Source of the DNA: Patiria miniata
Taxonomy: Eukaryota; Echinodermata; Asteroidea; Valvatida; Asterinidae
DNA length: 64,000 bases
NCBI RefSeq assembly: GCF_015706575.1
Contig: NW_024037062.1
Span: 8,862,811 to 8,926,810, forward strand
Direction: 5' to 3'
Positions within the stretch are counted from its first letter, which is position 1; each line of letters begins with the position of its first letter. This document shows positions 55,571 to 64,000 of the stretch, piece by piece. The translations under genes and the position numbers were made by a program. The notes beneath the pieces were generated by a model. That model was given only the letters and a program-made list of their open reading frames with translations, made no database searches and was not told the DNA's origin.

Positions 55571-58500
55571 CCCCCCAAACAAAACTTTGAAGAATTAAAA
55601 CTCTGGCATTAATGTTCACTCTTTGGCCCCTTTGCTCAAAATAAAAAAGGAGAACACACCATGACACTACTCACTAGTACTAGTAGTAGTAATTGAAGAA
55701 ATGACTGATTATAATATTTCAACTAGTCCTGGGCTAGCTACATTTTGCACAAATGTTCATTGTTTTCTTACATTGAATAACATTTTATTTTAGTGCCGCT
55801 GGCTAGTGCTGGGTTTTTTGGGACATTTTTTATTTGTAATAAAAAAGGTGAACGAACTTTCGCGCATGACAACCCCAAAACTCCAGAATTTTGTAAACTG
55901 GCCTAGGCCTACTTCTAAAAACGAACATTTTAGAACCGAATAAAAACGTGAAGCTGTAAAACAGTGTTTTCCAACATTCACCACGATCATCTCACTCTCA
56001 GCACAGCATTGATATTATTTTTTCCAATTATATTTGGGGTAAACCATGGAGGTAGGAACGTAAACTCATGCACGTCAGTGTCTACCAAAACGGTCATGTC
56101 TATGTCTATGACAGTGTGATATTCAATGAGATTATGAGGTGAACAAACTTTGAAACCAACCATCCATCGAAAAAAGAAAAACACAGTTCATCGGCAAAAA
56201 GAAAATAATACTTAAGGTGGCTACATAATAGCAGTGTAGAATCCCTAACTTACCTTATATTATGCAGATAAAATTGCGTTTGAAAATAGGGATTATTTGT
56301 GTCAAATTCCGCGCCGGCCCATCCCCCGTTTATACCGTACCGTTGAGAGAATCCAGTCGTTACGGCTGCCGTACGTACGTGGGCGCATAACATGTGGATT
56401 TACATGCCGTAGTAAAATCAATTTTTTTTCCCCCCCCCCGTGCCTAGCGTACTACTTACGTGCACGCACGGCGCACAACTGATCACGCAGCGTGCGAGTG
56501 ATAGATTATCTATTCAGTTATGCAAAATGTTTAAAACATTATTTTAGGGGACACCGCACTATTCTAATAAGGCATTTTTCAAAATAATTTTGCTCGTTTA
56601 TTATTGCACAAAATCATTATGCAGAAAGTATTTTTATCTAACAAATTTCAAAAGATATTGCAGAATATAAATTTGGTAATGTATTTTAGGCATTAGGTTT
56701 GAAGAAAAATGTTGTTTTACAGTGCAAGATATTGCAATGGTTTTGAGGATTCGATTAAGTAGTGGTGCCCCCGGAAAAAGGCGGGACAGACCGTGGGAAT
56801 TTTCCATTGAAGGTTTTTTGTAAACAAATTGACCGAGTTTAGGCTTGGGCATAGAGGGCGTGCTCATTTTGTACGTACATGTGATACATTTTCTCAATAA
56901 GTTGGGGTTGTTTTTTTTAGAAGGGACCATGATGTTAGCAATGTTTGCCCCTTATTGAAACTATAATTTTGTCTTCTGGGGCTGGCAGTGACTCAACAAG
57001 GGAGAGACTCTCTAACAGACATTCTAAACAGTAAAATACTTCACAGAGGATCCAGGAAACTTGAGTTTGCAAAGTTGGAAGGACCCATATGAAAGTTCAA
57101 AATATGCACTTCATTAAAAAAAAACAAAAAATACCAGACAATGTTTCAAATTTCATCAAGGATTTAATGCCACACTCATTCCACATTATTCAGATATTGT
57201 CAAGAAAAAGTACAATGTATGGGAACATGTTAAGTTACAAAAATGCAGAACATTTCTATAATACATGGATGTGTTTCTAAGTCGGGCCAGAAGATTCAGA
57301 TGTAGAAATCTCAGTTTAACATGGAAAAAAATTCACGCCAAATAAATACCAATATTTAATTTTAATATCAAGTTTGCACTTACCAAAACTGGCTTACATT
57401 TTATAGTCACTGTTTGATTTTTGTTCAAAATGAAGCACGTGTACAGGATTTCCATTGTTTACCCGAATTTCGTAAAATATTGGATAGATGTTTGATCAAA
57501 TCTCTTTTGGGTAAAACCTATCAAGTAAATGCATGATTATTTTTTTTTTCCATACAAGGAATCTAATTCTACTTTAACAATTTCATACCTAGACTTGATT
57601 CAAGTCTGACTTTGCGCTAGCCATCTCACGAGCAACACGATCGACATCTTTATGTTCGACTTGCAGGGAATTTTCCAACTGGAATCCAGGTAGAAAATGG
57701 TGTGTGCCAATTTGTGCGCAAAAACTGTAAAACTCTGAAGTTTTTGGTGGAAATTATTGATGGTATGGTCATGAAATAGCCAGATTTACACTTCAAAGCC
57801 TTTGCAGCAATTTTCAAATGTCAACTAGGAGATGACTGTACTCCAGAAAGAAGTCAGGCTTGAATTAAGACTACTCACGGCTAAATAATATTATAAAAAT
57901 AAATCAAACACAAATTATCCAATCACCGATTACTTAAAGTAATATACATACAAATTAAAAAAAAAACAATATCCATGTTACAACTCCCCATAGAATAAAC
58001 ACCGGTTTATAACCAAATGAGTCAATTTAAGTTTTACTCACAACACACTTTGTGAAATTGACCAAATTAACAATCATTTCTAATGATTAATACAAAAATG
58101 CCAACATAAAGTTTACTTTAAAAATAACTTTCAGTAACGACGAGTAGATTTGCTCAGAAGATATTCCCAATTTCCCAAATCTAACATTTTTCCAATTCAT
58201 GCAAATACATGCAGTAATAAATATCTGAAAACGCTGGTTTGAAACCTTTCTTGCAACAAATCACATTTGACATTAGACTCTAAAATGGTCTTAAACTGAG
58301 TTTTATGTGCTTGTATTACGCAGTGGCTAAGTTTTCCTGAGGGTTTCGTGTACAAATTCAATGGCAAAACTTTTGAGGAATTCATTTTCAAATCAGAGTA
58401 CTTTCTTGAAATAATGACATTAGATTTGAAGACTTGCTGGTTAAAAGTCAAGACAAGTAAAATGCACTAAATGTTAACGTTGTTTTTGCTAAATATGATG

Positions 58501-58580
58501 ATTACCGTGAATTTGAAAAAGCAGACATCCTAGAATCGTAATCACTGATAGAGCTGTGCGTTTTAGAACAATTTAGTATT
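55571..58580. other. No gene seen
   Basis: Three kilobases of mostly AT-rich sequence. A more GC-rich patch at 56315-56500 has no domain in any frame. The interval 57100-58500 is notably free of recognisable repeats for this window. Confidence 0.45.
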
Positions 58581-58785
58581 GGAAAAGAATGTTGCACCCT
58601 GACGCTGCTTTTTTTCTTCAAATATCATCTCAATGAAGGTCAGTCATTGCAAAACTGTTAACACATGAATCTCGGACTGACAAACATTTCCAATTTTGTT
58701 AGGAAATACTTTACAAAAATTCTTGACTCTCCATAGACTTTGTAAAACAACTGCTGAAGTGGCGTCAGGTTGCAACATTCTTTCC
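58581..58785. mobile_element. AAGAATGTTGCA-family MITE, copy 2
   Basis: 205 bp flanked by TAGTATT (58574-58580, 58786-58792). Ends GGAAAAGAATGTTGCACCCT and the inverse of GGAAAGAATGTTGCAACCTG. Contains TCAATGAAGGTCAGTCATTG, CCAATTTTGTTAGGAAATAC and TCTCCATAGACTTTGT. Confidence 0.82.
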
Positions 58786-58792
58786 TAGTATT

Positions 58793-59400
58793 CGATTATT
58801 CCAGCTTTGACTTGATCTAATATTCAAATATTCGATTTCAAAATGCATTGATCAAGTTAAACACATGACAGCAAATCAGCATTTGCTTGAACCTGCACTA
58901 GTGGAAAAAAGACAAAGAATATTATAAAGAACAATTAGTGGCAGCTGATATTTGACAGATTTCAATCCCCAACAGTCCTGAATCCTCCAATTTTAATATG
59001 ATTTTGCACACCCCCAGGGCGTTACGGTTAAAGAAATTGGGGCTAATATTACGCATGGAAGCACTCAAATCCTGCCCAATAGCGGCTTTTAATAAAAGGG
59101 TTGCATTTGACAAACAATAAAACCACACAACTTATACAGTTTTCATCATCTCCTTATGACCACTGACATTTTTAGAATATCTGAATCAAAAATATTCGGA
59201 TATTTTGTTGACGATTGAATATTTGAATATTCAGTGGCACAGCCCTATTCACTGAATGGTTAAAACATGTTAACAAGTACAATCCACACACACACGTTTA
59301 GACAAAATGGTACCAGCATTTTCACGTCAAATAAACCCACACCCTTTCTCCCAACATAATGAAAGTTATCAACGTGACGCTTTCAAAACATTTTTCCTAC
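58793..59400. other. No gene; 3-prime flank of the CISD gene
   Basis: Contains ATTCGAATATTC-type repeats at 58795-58840 and 59170-59250. No other gene seen. Confidence 0.4.
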
Positions 59401-59406
59401 TTTATT
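59401..59406 (-). terminator. Poly(A) signal of the CISD gene
   Basis: AATAAA on the minus strand, 58 bases beyond the TAA stop, within GAGCAATAAAGTAGG. Spacing is normal for a short 3-prime untranslated region. Confidence 0.75.
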
Positions 59407-59464
59407 GCTCATCTTTTCTTGACTCATTTGTTTTACTTTTTGTTTGTATAGCTGACGGAAATCT

Positions 59465-59560
59465 TTAAGAGCTCCCAGACTTCTTGGAGAGACACAGAGG
59501 TCCAACGTTGTCGCCGGTCTCCTTGTTGTGGTTGTTGTGAGAACCGTCGCAGTATGGGAA
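59465..59560 (-). CDS. CISD1: CISD exon 3 (terminal)
   Basis: Acceptor TTTTTTTTACAG ends at 59561 and the exon opens in phase 0 with TTCCCATACTGCGACGG. It supplies the third cysteine and the histidine of the cluster and ends SKKSGSS then TAA. The open frame continues upstream of the acceptor only because the adjacent satellite has no stops. Confidence 0.95.
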   Translation of the reverse strand, partial: FPYCDGSHNNHNKETGDNVGPLCLSKKSGSS

Positions 59561-62500
59561 CTGTAAAAAAAAAAAACATTTACTTTTGTTAAGTACAGTC
59601 TGGATTTGAAACAGAGACTTGTGGTGGACGTGTAATGGACTTGTGAGGACTTGTGATATTCTTATGGGTTGTGATAGACTTGTGGACTTGTGAGGACATA
59701 TGATTGACCTGTGATGGACTTGTGAAATACTTGTGACGACATGTGGACTTGTGAAAGACTTGTTCAGACCTGTGAACTTGTGAGGACATATGATGGACCT
59801 GTGAGGACTTGTGAGGACTTGTGATATACTTATGAGGACATGTGAGGACATGTGAGGACATGTGAGGACTTGTGAGGACTTGTGAGGACTTGTGGTGGCT
59901 TGTGGTGGACTTGTGGTGGCTTGTGGTGGGCGTGTGAGGACTCGTGATAGACTTGAGGACGTGTGGGGATTTCTGATGGACTTGTGAGGACTTGTGGTGG
60001 ATTTGTGAGGACTTGTGATGGACTTGACTACAACACTGATACATGCTCTGCAAAAAAAAGCCAATTTGTTTTGGCTGGTCTCAGAGGGCAAGCCTAATGT
60101 CCTCTTTGTACCAATCTCACTGAACGACCCCCTGACTGTCTCTTGTAAATTTAGACTGGCTTAAGCTGATGAAAAGATCTGGGCAGTGCTCTTGTATAGG
60201 ATTACCTACTGCCAATGAATGGGCTTTATATGGCCCACTTGTCGACCAGATGCATGAAACGACTTCCAGTGAATAGCCATTCTGAATCAATTGAAAAGAA
60301 TCTTGTGCACTCTTGGGACCAGCTTTACTAGGCTTGCCATGGTAAAGAAAGTTGCATCCCAACGTCACTTTTTTCATCATATATTATCTCAATGAAAGTC
60401 AGTCACTGCAAAATGAAGACATGAATCTGGGTCGGAGACACATTTCCAATTTTGTTAGGAAATACCTTGAAAATGCACTCAACTCTCCATAGACTTTGTA
60501 CACAACCAAAGAAGTGGCATCTGGATACTTCATTCTTTCCTTGCCATGTCTTGTTTAAAATGGGCCCCTTCCCCCACCCCAGTATTGTCCATTGCCTAAA
60601 GCCGTGGGCGGCATTACGTCAGCCGATGAAAACATTTATTCATTTTCACTCCCGCTTTCACCGCTTGCGATCTGTTACCGTTCAGCACTCCAAACTCAAG
60701 AACCAATGAGTTTTAAGTAAATAAGTCTGGAAACTAGACAAGGCAATGTAAGAAACTTCACAGATGTCCATGCCCACTTAAAGGGAATAAACAACATTTG
60801 CAAACATCGAAAACTAAAATTACCAAGATTTTACGAAATACTTTACTAGGATGTTGATAAATGACAGTGGAAAGCATCCTGTAAAGTTATGGCACCTGGT
60901 GGGAAGTAATTTTCAAGAAAATAGAATTTTTGTATAAATTTCCAACGGTGGTCGGCCGACCACCGTTGGAAAAACCTGAATATTTTTCAACTACTGATCC
61001 AAATTTACCATTTTTTCAGTCCAAATTTTGTTTGCTATTGGTTGCATGTTTATGAATGGGTGCAGGTAGGCTAGACTGGTTCCCTTACCTTACAATTTTC
61101 CGGTATCTATAAATATTGATCTGTTTCATCTTGAGTGGAGTCAGGGAACCAGACTGCTTAAACATTTTTGTTTTTCTTGGTTTTTCCAGCATTTTCAAAC
61201 ACAAAACTTCCAACAAGTTAGTGTAACAATATTTGATCTATTATACTAACCCCTCAAATAGTTCATTTCTAAAAATTACAGCAAAAGCCAATGATGTACA
61301 TTCCCTTTAAACGTTCCTCTCACCTTCTTCGAGCGCCAGCATCGGCAGAACGCCTCGCTATCCCCGAGCTCTTCGATATCAATCTCGGTCACCACTTTCT
61401 CCTGGCCCTTCTGCTGGCTCTTCTGCTGGCTCTTGTTGATGATGTCGTCCTTTTTGGCATCGCCGCAGGCGCCTTGGCACTTGGACGCCACAAAGTAGAC
61501 CGCCAAGCCGATGGCGCCAGCCGCGGGGATGACAATCAACCAATCCTTACCTGAAACAAAAGAAAACAATTGGAACATTTGTAGGGCCACTTTTTTTCAT
61601 CATTATTATCACCATGAAGCTAGGTGGGGCGCACTAAACAGCGTCAACACAGCGTCAACACAGCGTCAACACATGACAGAAGCGTCAACACACCGTCAAC
61701 ACATCCAAAACACATTCTGAATTGACAAAAAGGGCATATAATTGTGAAACATACAATAAAAGAGAATTTCCATTGGATTGAGTTTCCATTTCGTTGTTAA
61801 AAATATCGTATTTTCACGCGAAAAAAATGACCTTTCACTCGCACGGCCGTTGTCCGCCATCTTGACTTCGCACAAAGCTTGGACTACACCATTTCAAGTA
61901 GGGGTGTGTAGGTAATGACATTATCTTGTCATAAACAACAGAGGGATACCAGATCTTTGAGGACTGAGGATCGGAGTGGATCATTATTTTGTGAGTTGTG
62001 TTTATGTTTCATTTACTTTATTGAAATGGACATCTTTTGGTATTGGCCGGCCGCGCCCTCTCTGTTGGTTTATTGTACAACGCTATCACCCTTTAGCATA
62101 ATGGTATGGTCCGCACTGCCACTGAGGCAACATGGCAGCCGATTTCGGAGCGGCACGGAGAGCCAATTTTCTTGAACTGAAAATCGCAATTTTCAGACGT
62201 TTAACCTATTAATTTTAAGCCAAAATCTTGTTTCTGTCCATACTGTATGGGTTACATACTGCTTTTGTCAATTTTAATGCATTTTGGATGTGTTGACGCT
62301 GTGTTGACGCTGTGTTGACGCTTTGGAGTGTGTTGACGCTGTGTTGACGCTGTTTAGTATGACCGAGCTAGGTTAGTCATTGCAAACATGTTGAAAAGAC
62401 ATGAATCTGGGATTGAAAAACTTTTCCAATCACTGTAGAGCCTAGCCCCATAAATGTGGCCTATTTAGGGGACTGCCTCCGTAAACATAGGCCACACATC

Positions 62501-62932
62501 CACATGCATGACATGTACAAATACGTGTCGCACTTTGCCAAATTTTGATTTTCACATTTAGGCTTAGTTTGTAGGGTTGTTTTGCTTTAGAAGCATATTC
62601 ACCCTCTTTAATTTTTATAGGCTAATCAGAAAGTGCTGCCTTTTTCAGACGGCTAACTTTTGTGAAATTTCATGTTGAAATTTTGATACGCAAACGTGTG
62701 CAAATGGAGTCCCATACCTGGATTACTTGCCAAGTTTAGGGTGCACAGGCAAACGGAATGGTATGCGAAAACTACATGGCCAAAGGGGCAACAATGCAGA
62801 CAGGACTTGGGGCGAAGTGTCGGGCTAGCGAGTGTCGTTGAACTTAGAAATGAAATTCCCCATTGTCTTGAAGAATTATTCACATTTTTGACATAAATTT
62901 AACTGCACAATATCCTTACCACAGATAGTCAT
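59465..62932 (-). CDS. CISD1: CISD/mitoNEET-type CDGSH iron-sulfur protein, three exons
   Basis: Spliced gene encoding 111 residues; join of 62920-62932, 61324-61550 and 59465-59560 on the minus strand. All junctions have GT/AG. The protein begins MTICGKDW and has one membrane segment (about residues 8-25, WLIVIPAAGAIGLAVYFV), then a polar Gln/Lys-rich linker, then the CDGSH domain (about 58-107). The motifs CRCWRSKK (73-80) and FPYCDGSH (81-88) supply the 2Fe-2S ligands Cys73, Cys75, Cys84 and His88, with the same spacing as vertebrate mitoNEET; HNKETGDNVGPL follows. Family members are N-terminally anchored dimers facing the cytosol on the mitochondrial outer membrane (CISD1) or ER (CISD2). 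The EELGDSEAFC spacing lacks the extra residue of CISD2, favouring CISD1-like, but invertebrate members may predate that split. Introns of 1369 and 1763 bp are full of repeats. The start is fixed by an in-frame TAA three codons upstream. Confidence 0.93.
59614..60028 (-). repeat. Satellite of TCACAAGTCC units in CISD intron 2
   Basis: On the minus strand it is a loose tandem array of 10- to 12-bp units TCACAAGTCC(TC/ACCA/AT). It uses the same TCACAAGTCC word as the array at 6109-6803 but is more diverged. It begins about 55 bases inside the acceptor of exon 3. Confidence 0.9.
60180..60335 (+). repeat. Dispersed repeat GGGCAGTGCTNTTGTATAGGAT, copy 2
   Basis: Lies in CISD intron 2. Shares GACCAGATGCATGAAACGAC, TTCCAGTGAATAGCCATTCT and GGGACCAGCTT with 53368-53520. 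It abuts the MITE at 60341. Confidence 0.65.
60341..60539. mobile_element. AAGAATGTTGCA-family MITE, copy 3, in CISD intron 2
   Basis: 199 bp flanked by an exact 8-bp duplication CTTGCCAT (60333-60340, 60540-60547). Shares CCAATTTTGTTAGGAAATAC and CTCTCCATAGACTTTGTA with copy 2. Termini GGTAAAGAAAGTTGCATCCC and the inverse of GAAAGAATGAAGTATCC. Confidence 0.85.
60782..61306 (-). mobile_element. TPM MITE, GGTCGGCCGACC class, copy 3, next to a CISD splice donor
   Basis: 525 bp flanked by TTAA (60778-60781, 61307-61310). The central 34 bp (60939-60972) is a perfect palindrome with arm TTTCCAACGGTGGTCGG. It differs from the copy at 23326 at arm position 10 (C to G), with the matching G to C in the other arm. 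The right target duplication ends 13 bases from the GT of the exon 2 donor. Confidence 0.92.
61324..61550 (-). CDS. CISD1: CISD exon 2
   Basis: Opens after TTTGTTTCAG with GTAAGGATTGG, completing the glycine codon split with exon 1, and ends TCGAAGAAG before GTGAGAGG. Encodes the membrane segment, linker and first half of the CDGSH domain, including Cys73 and Cys75. 227 nt; with the 13 nt of exon 1 this makes exactly 80 codons. Confidence 0.95.
61626..62365. mobile_element. 740-bp long-TIR MITE with GCGTCAACACA arrays, in CISD intron 1
   Basis: Flanked by the exact 8-bp duplication AGCTAGGT (61618-61625, 62366-62373). The outer 15-20 bases are CACTAAACAGCGTCAACACA-type, inverted on the right as GACGCTGTTTAGTA. 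Each arm carries four to five tandem GCGTCAACACA units, then CATCCAAAA, TTGACAAAA, and a further imperfectly inverted zone including GCACGG/CCGTGC and CGCCATCTTG/AACATGGCAG, so each arm is about 230 bp or more. No transposase. The 8-bp duplication suggests hAT, although the long repeat-bearing arms are unusual for that group. Confidence 0.88.
62374..62919. other. CISD intron 1, 5-prime part
   Basis: Right of the long-TIR MITE the intron holds a short remnant of the AAGAATGTTGCA-family MITE (GTCATTGCAAACATGTTGAA, AGACATGAATCTGGG at 62376-62416) and otherwise unremarkable sequence up to the exon 1 donor GTAAGG at 62914-62919. Confidence 0.5.
62920..62932 (-). CDS. CISD1: CISD exon 1 (coding part)
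   Basis: Codes for only MTIC and the first base of Gly5 (13 nt), followed by the donor GTAAGG. ATG context is AACAACATGA, with an in-frame TAA nine bases upstream. Confidence 0.85.
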
Positions 62933-63200
62933 GTTGTTTTAGGGTTCAAAACTCTCGATAAACTGTGAAAAAAAAATCGACAGGAGTTCGGAACCTTCTC
63001 GAGTCCGCGAAATCCTGGAAGTGTTGATTATGAGCTGAACAATCAAACGATGAGGGTGCCCTTCTGGTTTAACGGACGTCGATCGACTTCCCACAAAATT
63101 TTGTGCAGGGGAAATTAACGTGATTAATTGTTCAAAGAAAAAATATTCTAATACTTTTCATTTGGCTTGTTATCGCGCGACCGTCACATGAAAGTTGTCT
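62933..63200 (-). promoter_or_regulatory. Probable CISD leader and proximal promoter
   Basis: Sequence upstream of the minus-strand ATG. A GGAACCTTCTCGAG block at about 62990-63003 matches three alternating heat-shock-factor pentamers (GAA, TTC, GAG with two-base spacers). No TATA box was recognised, and the transcription start is not located. Confidence 0.35.
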
Positions 63201-63399
63201 ATCGCTTACATTTTAGAAAATAGGGAATTATACTCGTTCTAGAAAAAAAATAATTTGCTTGGGTTTTTTTTGCAGCAGGTCTTATGGTATTAAAAATTGG
63301 TTTTAGATGGCGCGCTCCAGTTCAGAAATTGCGCACACTATTCAGAACGAATTGGGAGCGTCCCGGTCCGCTCTTAATTCCCAAGTTTAAATTAATTAA

Positions 63400-63500
63400 T
63401 TGATTACTTGTCATGTGCCGATTTTCTTCGTGCGATGTCTCATTGAAAAGCTCATAACTAATGTTATGCTAGAAAATTATCAATTCAATTTGAAATCTCT
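63400..63500. repeat. Dispersed repeat (TGTCTCATTYRAAAGTRAATAAC), copy 4
   Basis: Diverged fragment: GATGTCTCATTGAAAAGCTC, ATAACTAATGTTATGCTAGAAAA. Confidence 0.4.
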
Positions 63501-63576
63501 TTTGTAAGGTGCCACACCCAAAAAGCACGTATACACAAACTTTAATTTGATATTTTTTGTTCAATTTACAATTACA

Positions 63577-64000
63577 GGGTGAGTCAAAAAAGCGGAACCC
63601 AGACCCCCAAAAATGTATTTCATATTTAAAAAAATATGTAGCACCAAAAATAATAACGACTGGAAAGCCAATTTCAAAAGCTACTTTTAAATGAAAAAAA
63701 TTACTGAAATTGCTCAATCAGTTCAAAGAATACCACCATTTAAACGCAGTGACCCTAAAAAAGGGGAGCCAACCCTCCCCCCCCAAAAAAAGTATATATA
63801 TTTCATATTAAAAAAAATATGTAGCACCAAAAGTAATAATGACTGGAAGCCAATTTCAGAAACTACTTTTAGATGTTAAAACTACTGAAATTGCTCAATC
63901 CAGTTCAAAGAATATCACCATTTAAACGCAACGACCCTAAAACCTGTTTCGTCCATAAACACGTTTTTACAACTGTCAACAACTGTAGTACATATTTATT
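63577..64000 (+). mobile_element. CAGGGTGAGTC-ended element running off the window, with internal duplication
   Basis: Starts TACAGGGTGAGTCAAAAAAG, the same terminus and TA flank as the mariner-like MITEs, but the interior differs. It contains two direct copies of a 175- to 180-bp unit (about 63598-63770 and 63780-63945) sharing AATATGTAGCACCAAAA, TAATAAYGACTGGAA, AAATTGCTCAATC and ACCATTTAAACGCA. The right terminus lies beyond the window. Confidence 0.6.

Noticed and set aside
59561-60091. Upstream extension of the exon 3 open frame (HKSSQVH repeats)
   Set aside because: It is the satellite in intron 2. The ACAG acceptor directly precedes FPYCDGSH, and the phase matches exon 2.
1-64000. LTR retroelements, Polintons, LINE reverse transcriptases or other virus-like elements
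   Set aside because: I looked for reverse transcriptase, integrase and capsid-type motifs and for paired long terminal repeats in all frames and saw none; only a short LINE/SINE-type tail at 43115 was found.

Overview
This is a gene-poor, repeat-dense stretch of a metazoan nuclear genome. Spliced genes with GT/AG introns, RNA polymerase III (tRNA-derived) SINEs, many small DNA transposons and abundant palindromic ACATGTAC microsatellites point to a marine invertebrate deuterostome. My guess is an echinoderm, perhaps a sea star, but that is inference: no species-specific gene settles it.

Only two protein-coding genes are well supported. At the right end, on the minus strand, lies a three-exon CISD/mitoNEET-type gene (exons 62920-62932, 61324-61550 and 59465-59560). 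It encodes a 111-residue tail-exposed membrane protein with the complete Cys-Cys-Cys-His 2Fe-2S ligand set, and an AATAAA signal follows about 60 bases after the stop. In the middle, on the minus strand (17908-18645), an uninterrupted GC-rich 245-codon frame encodes a small protein with a pleckstrin-homology-like fold and a basic, serine-rich tail carrying a 14-3-3-like motif. A 200-codon minus-strand frame at 13751-14353 and a candidate first exon at 42837-42929 are weak.

The rest is repeats. Region by region: 0.4-3.1 kb has a TA-flanked mariner-like MITE, then an approximately 0.9 kb direct duplication whose second copy received two further transposons; 3.4-8.6 kb has a minisatellite, foldback MITEs (one split by a hAT-like element with an 8-bp target duplication) and a 0.7 kb 12-bp satellite; 9-11 kb has a head-to-head pair of tRNA-derived SINEs; 11-24 kb has nested TTAA-flanked MITEs and the PH gene; 26-27 kb has a 116-120 bp tandem array; 27-58 kb has scattered MITEs, a tRNA-Thr-like SINE head and local duplications; 59-63 kb is the CISD gene, whose two introns are packed with a satellite and at least three transposons, one ending 13 bases from a splice donor.

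The most interesting item is a superfamily of about 17 TTAA-flanked MITE copies (working label TPM, for TTAA-palindrome MITE). Each full copy carries, near its centre, a 30-36 bp palindrome with a shared outer stem (TTTCCAACG...CGTTGGAAA). The core differs between subfamilies, yet both arms change together, with paired compensatory substitutions visible between copies. Several insertions can be proved inside this window, because an unoccupied paralogous site exists a few kilobases away. I saw no reverse transcriptase, transposase, retroviral or capsid coding sequence, no rRNA, no intact tRNA and no CRISPR array.
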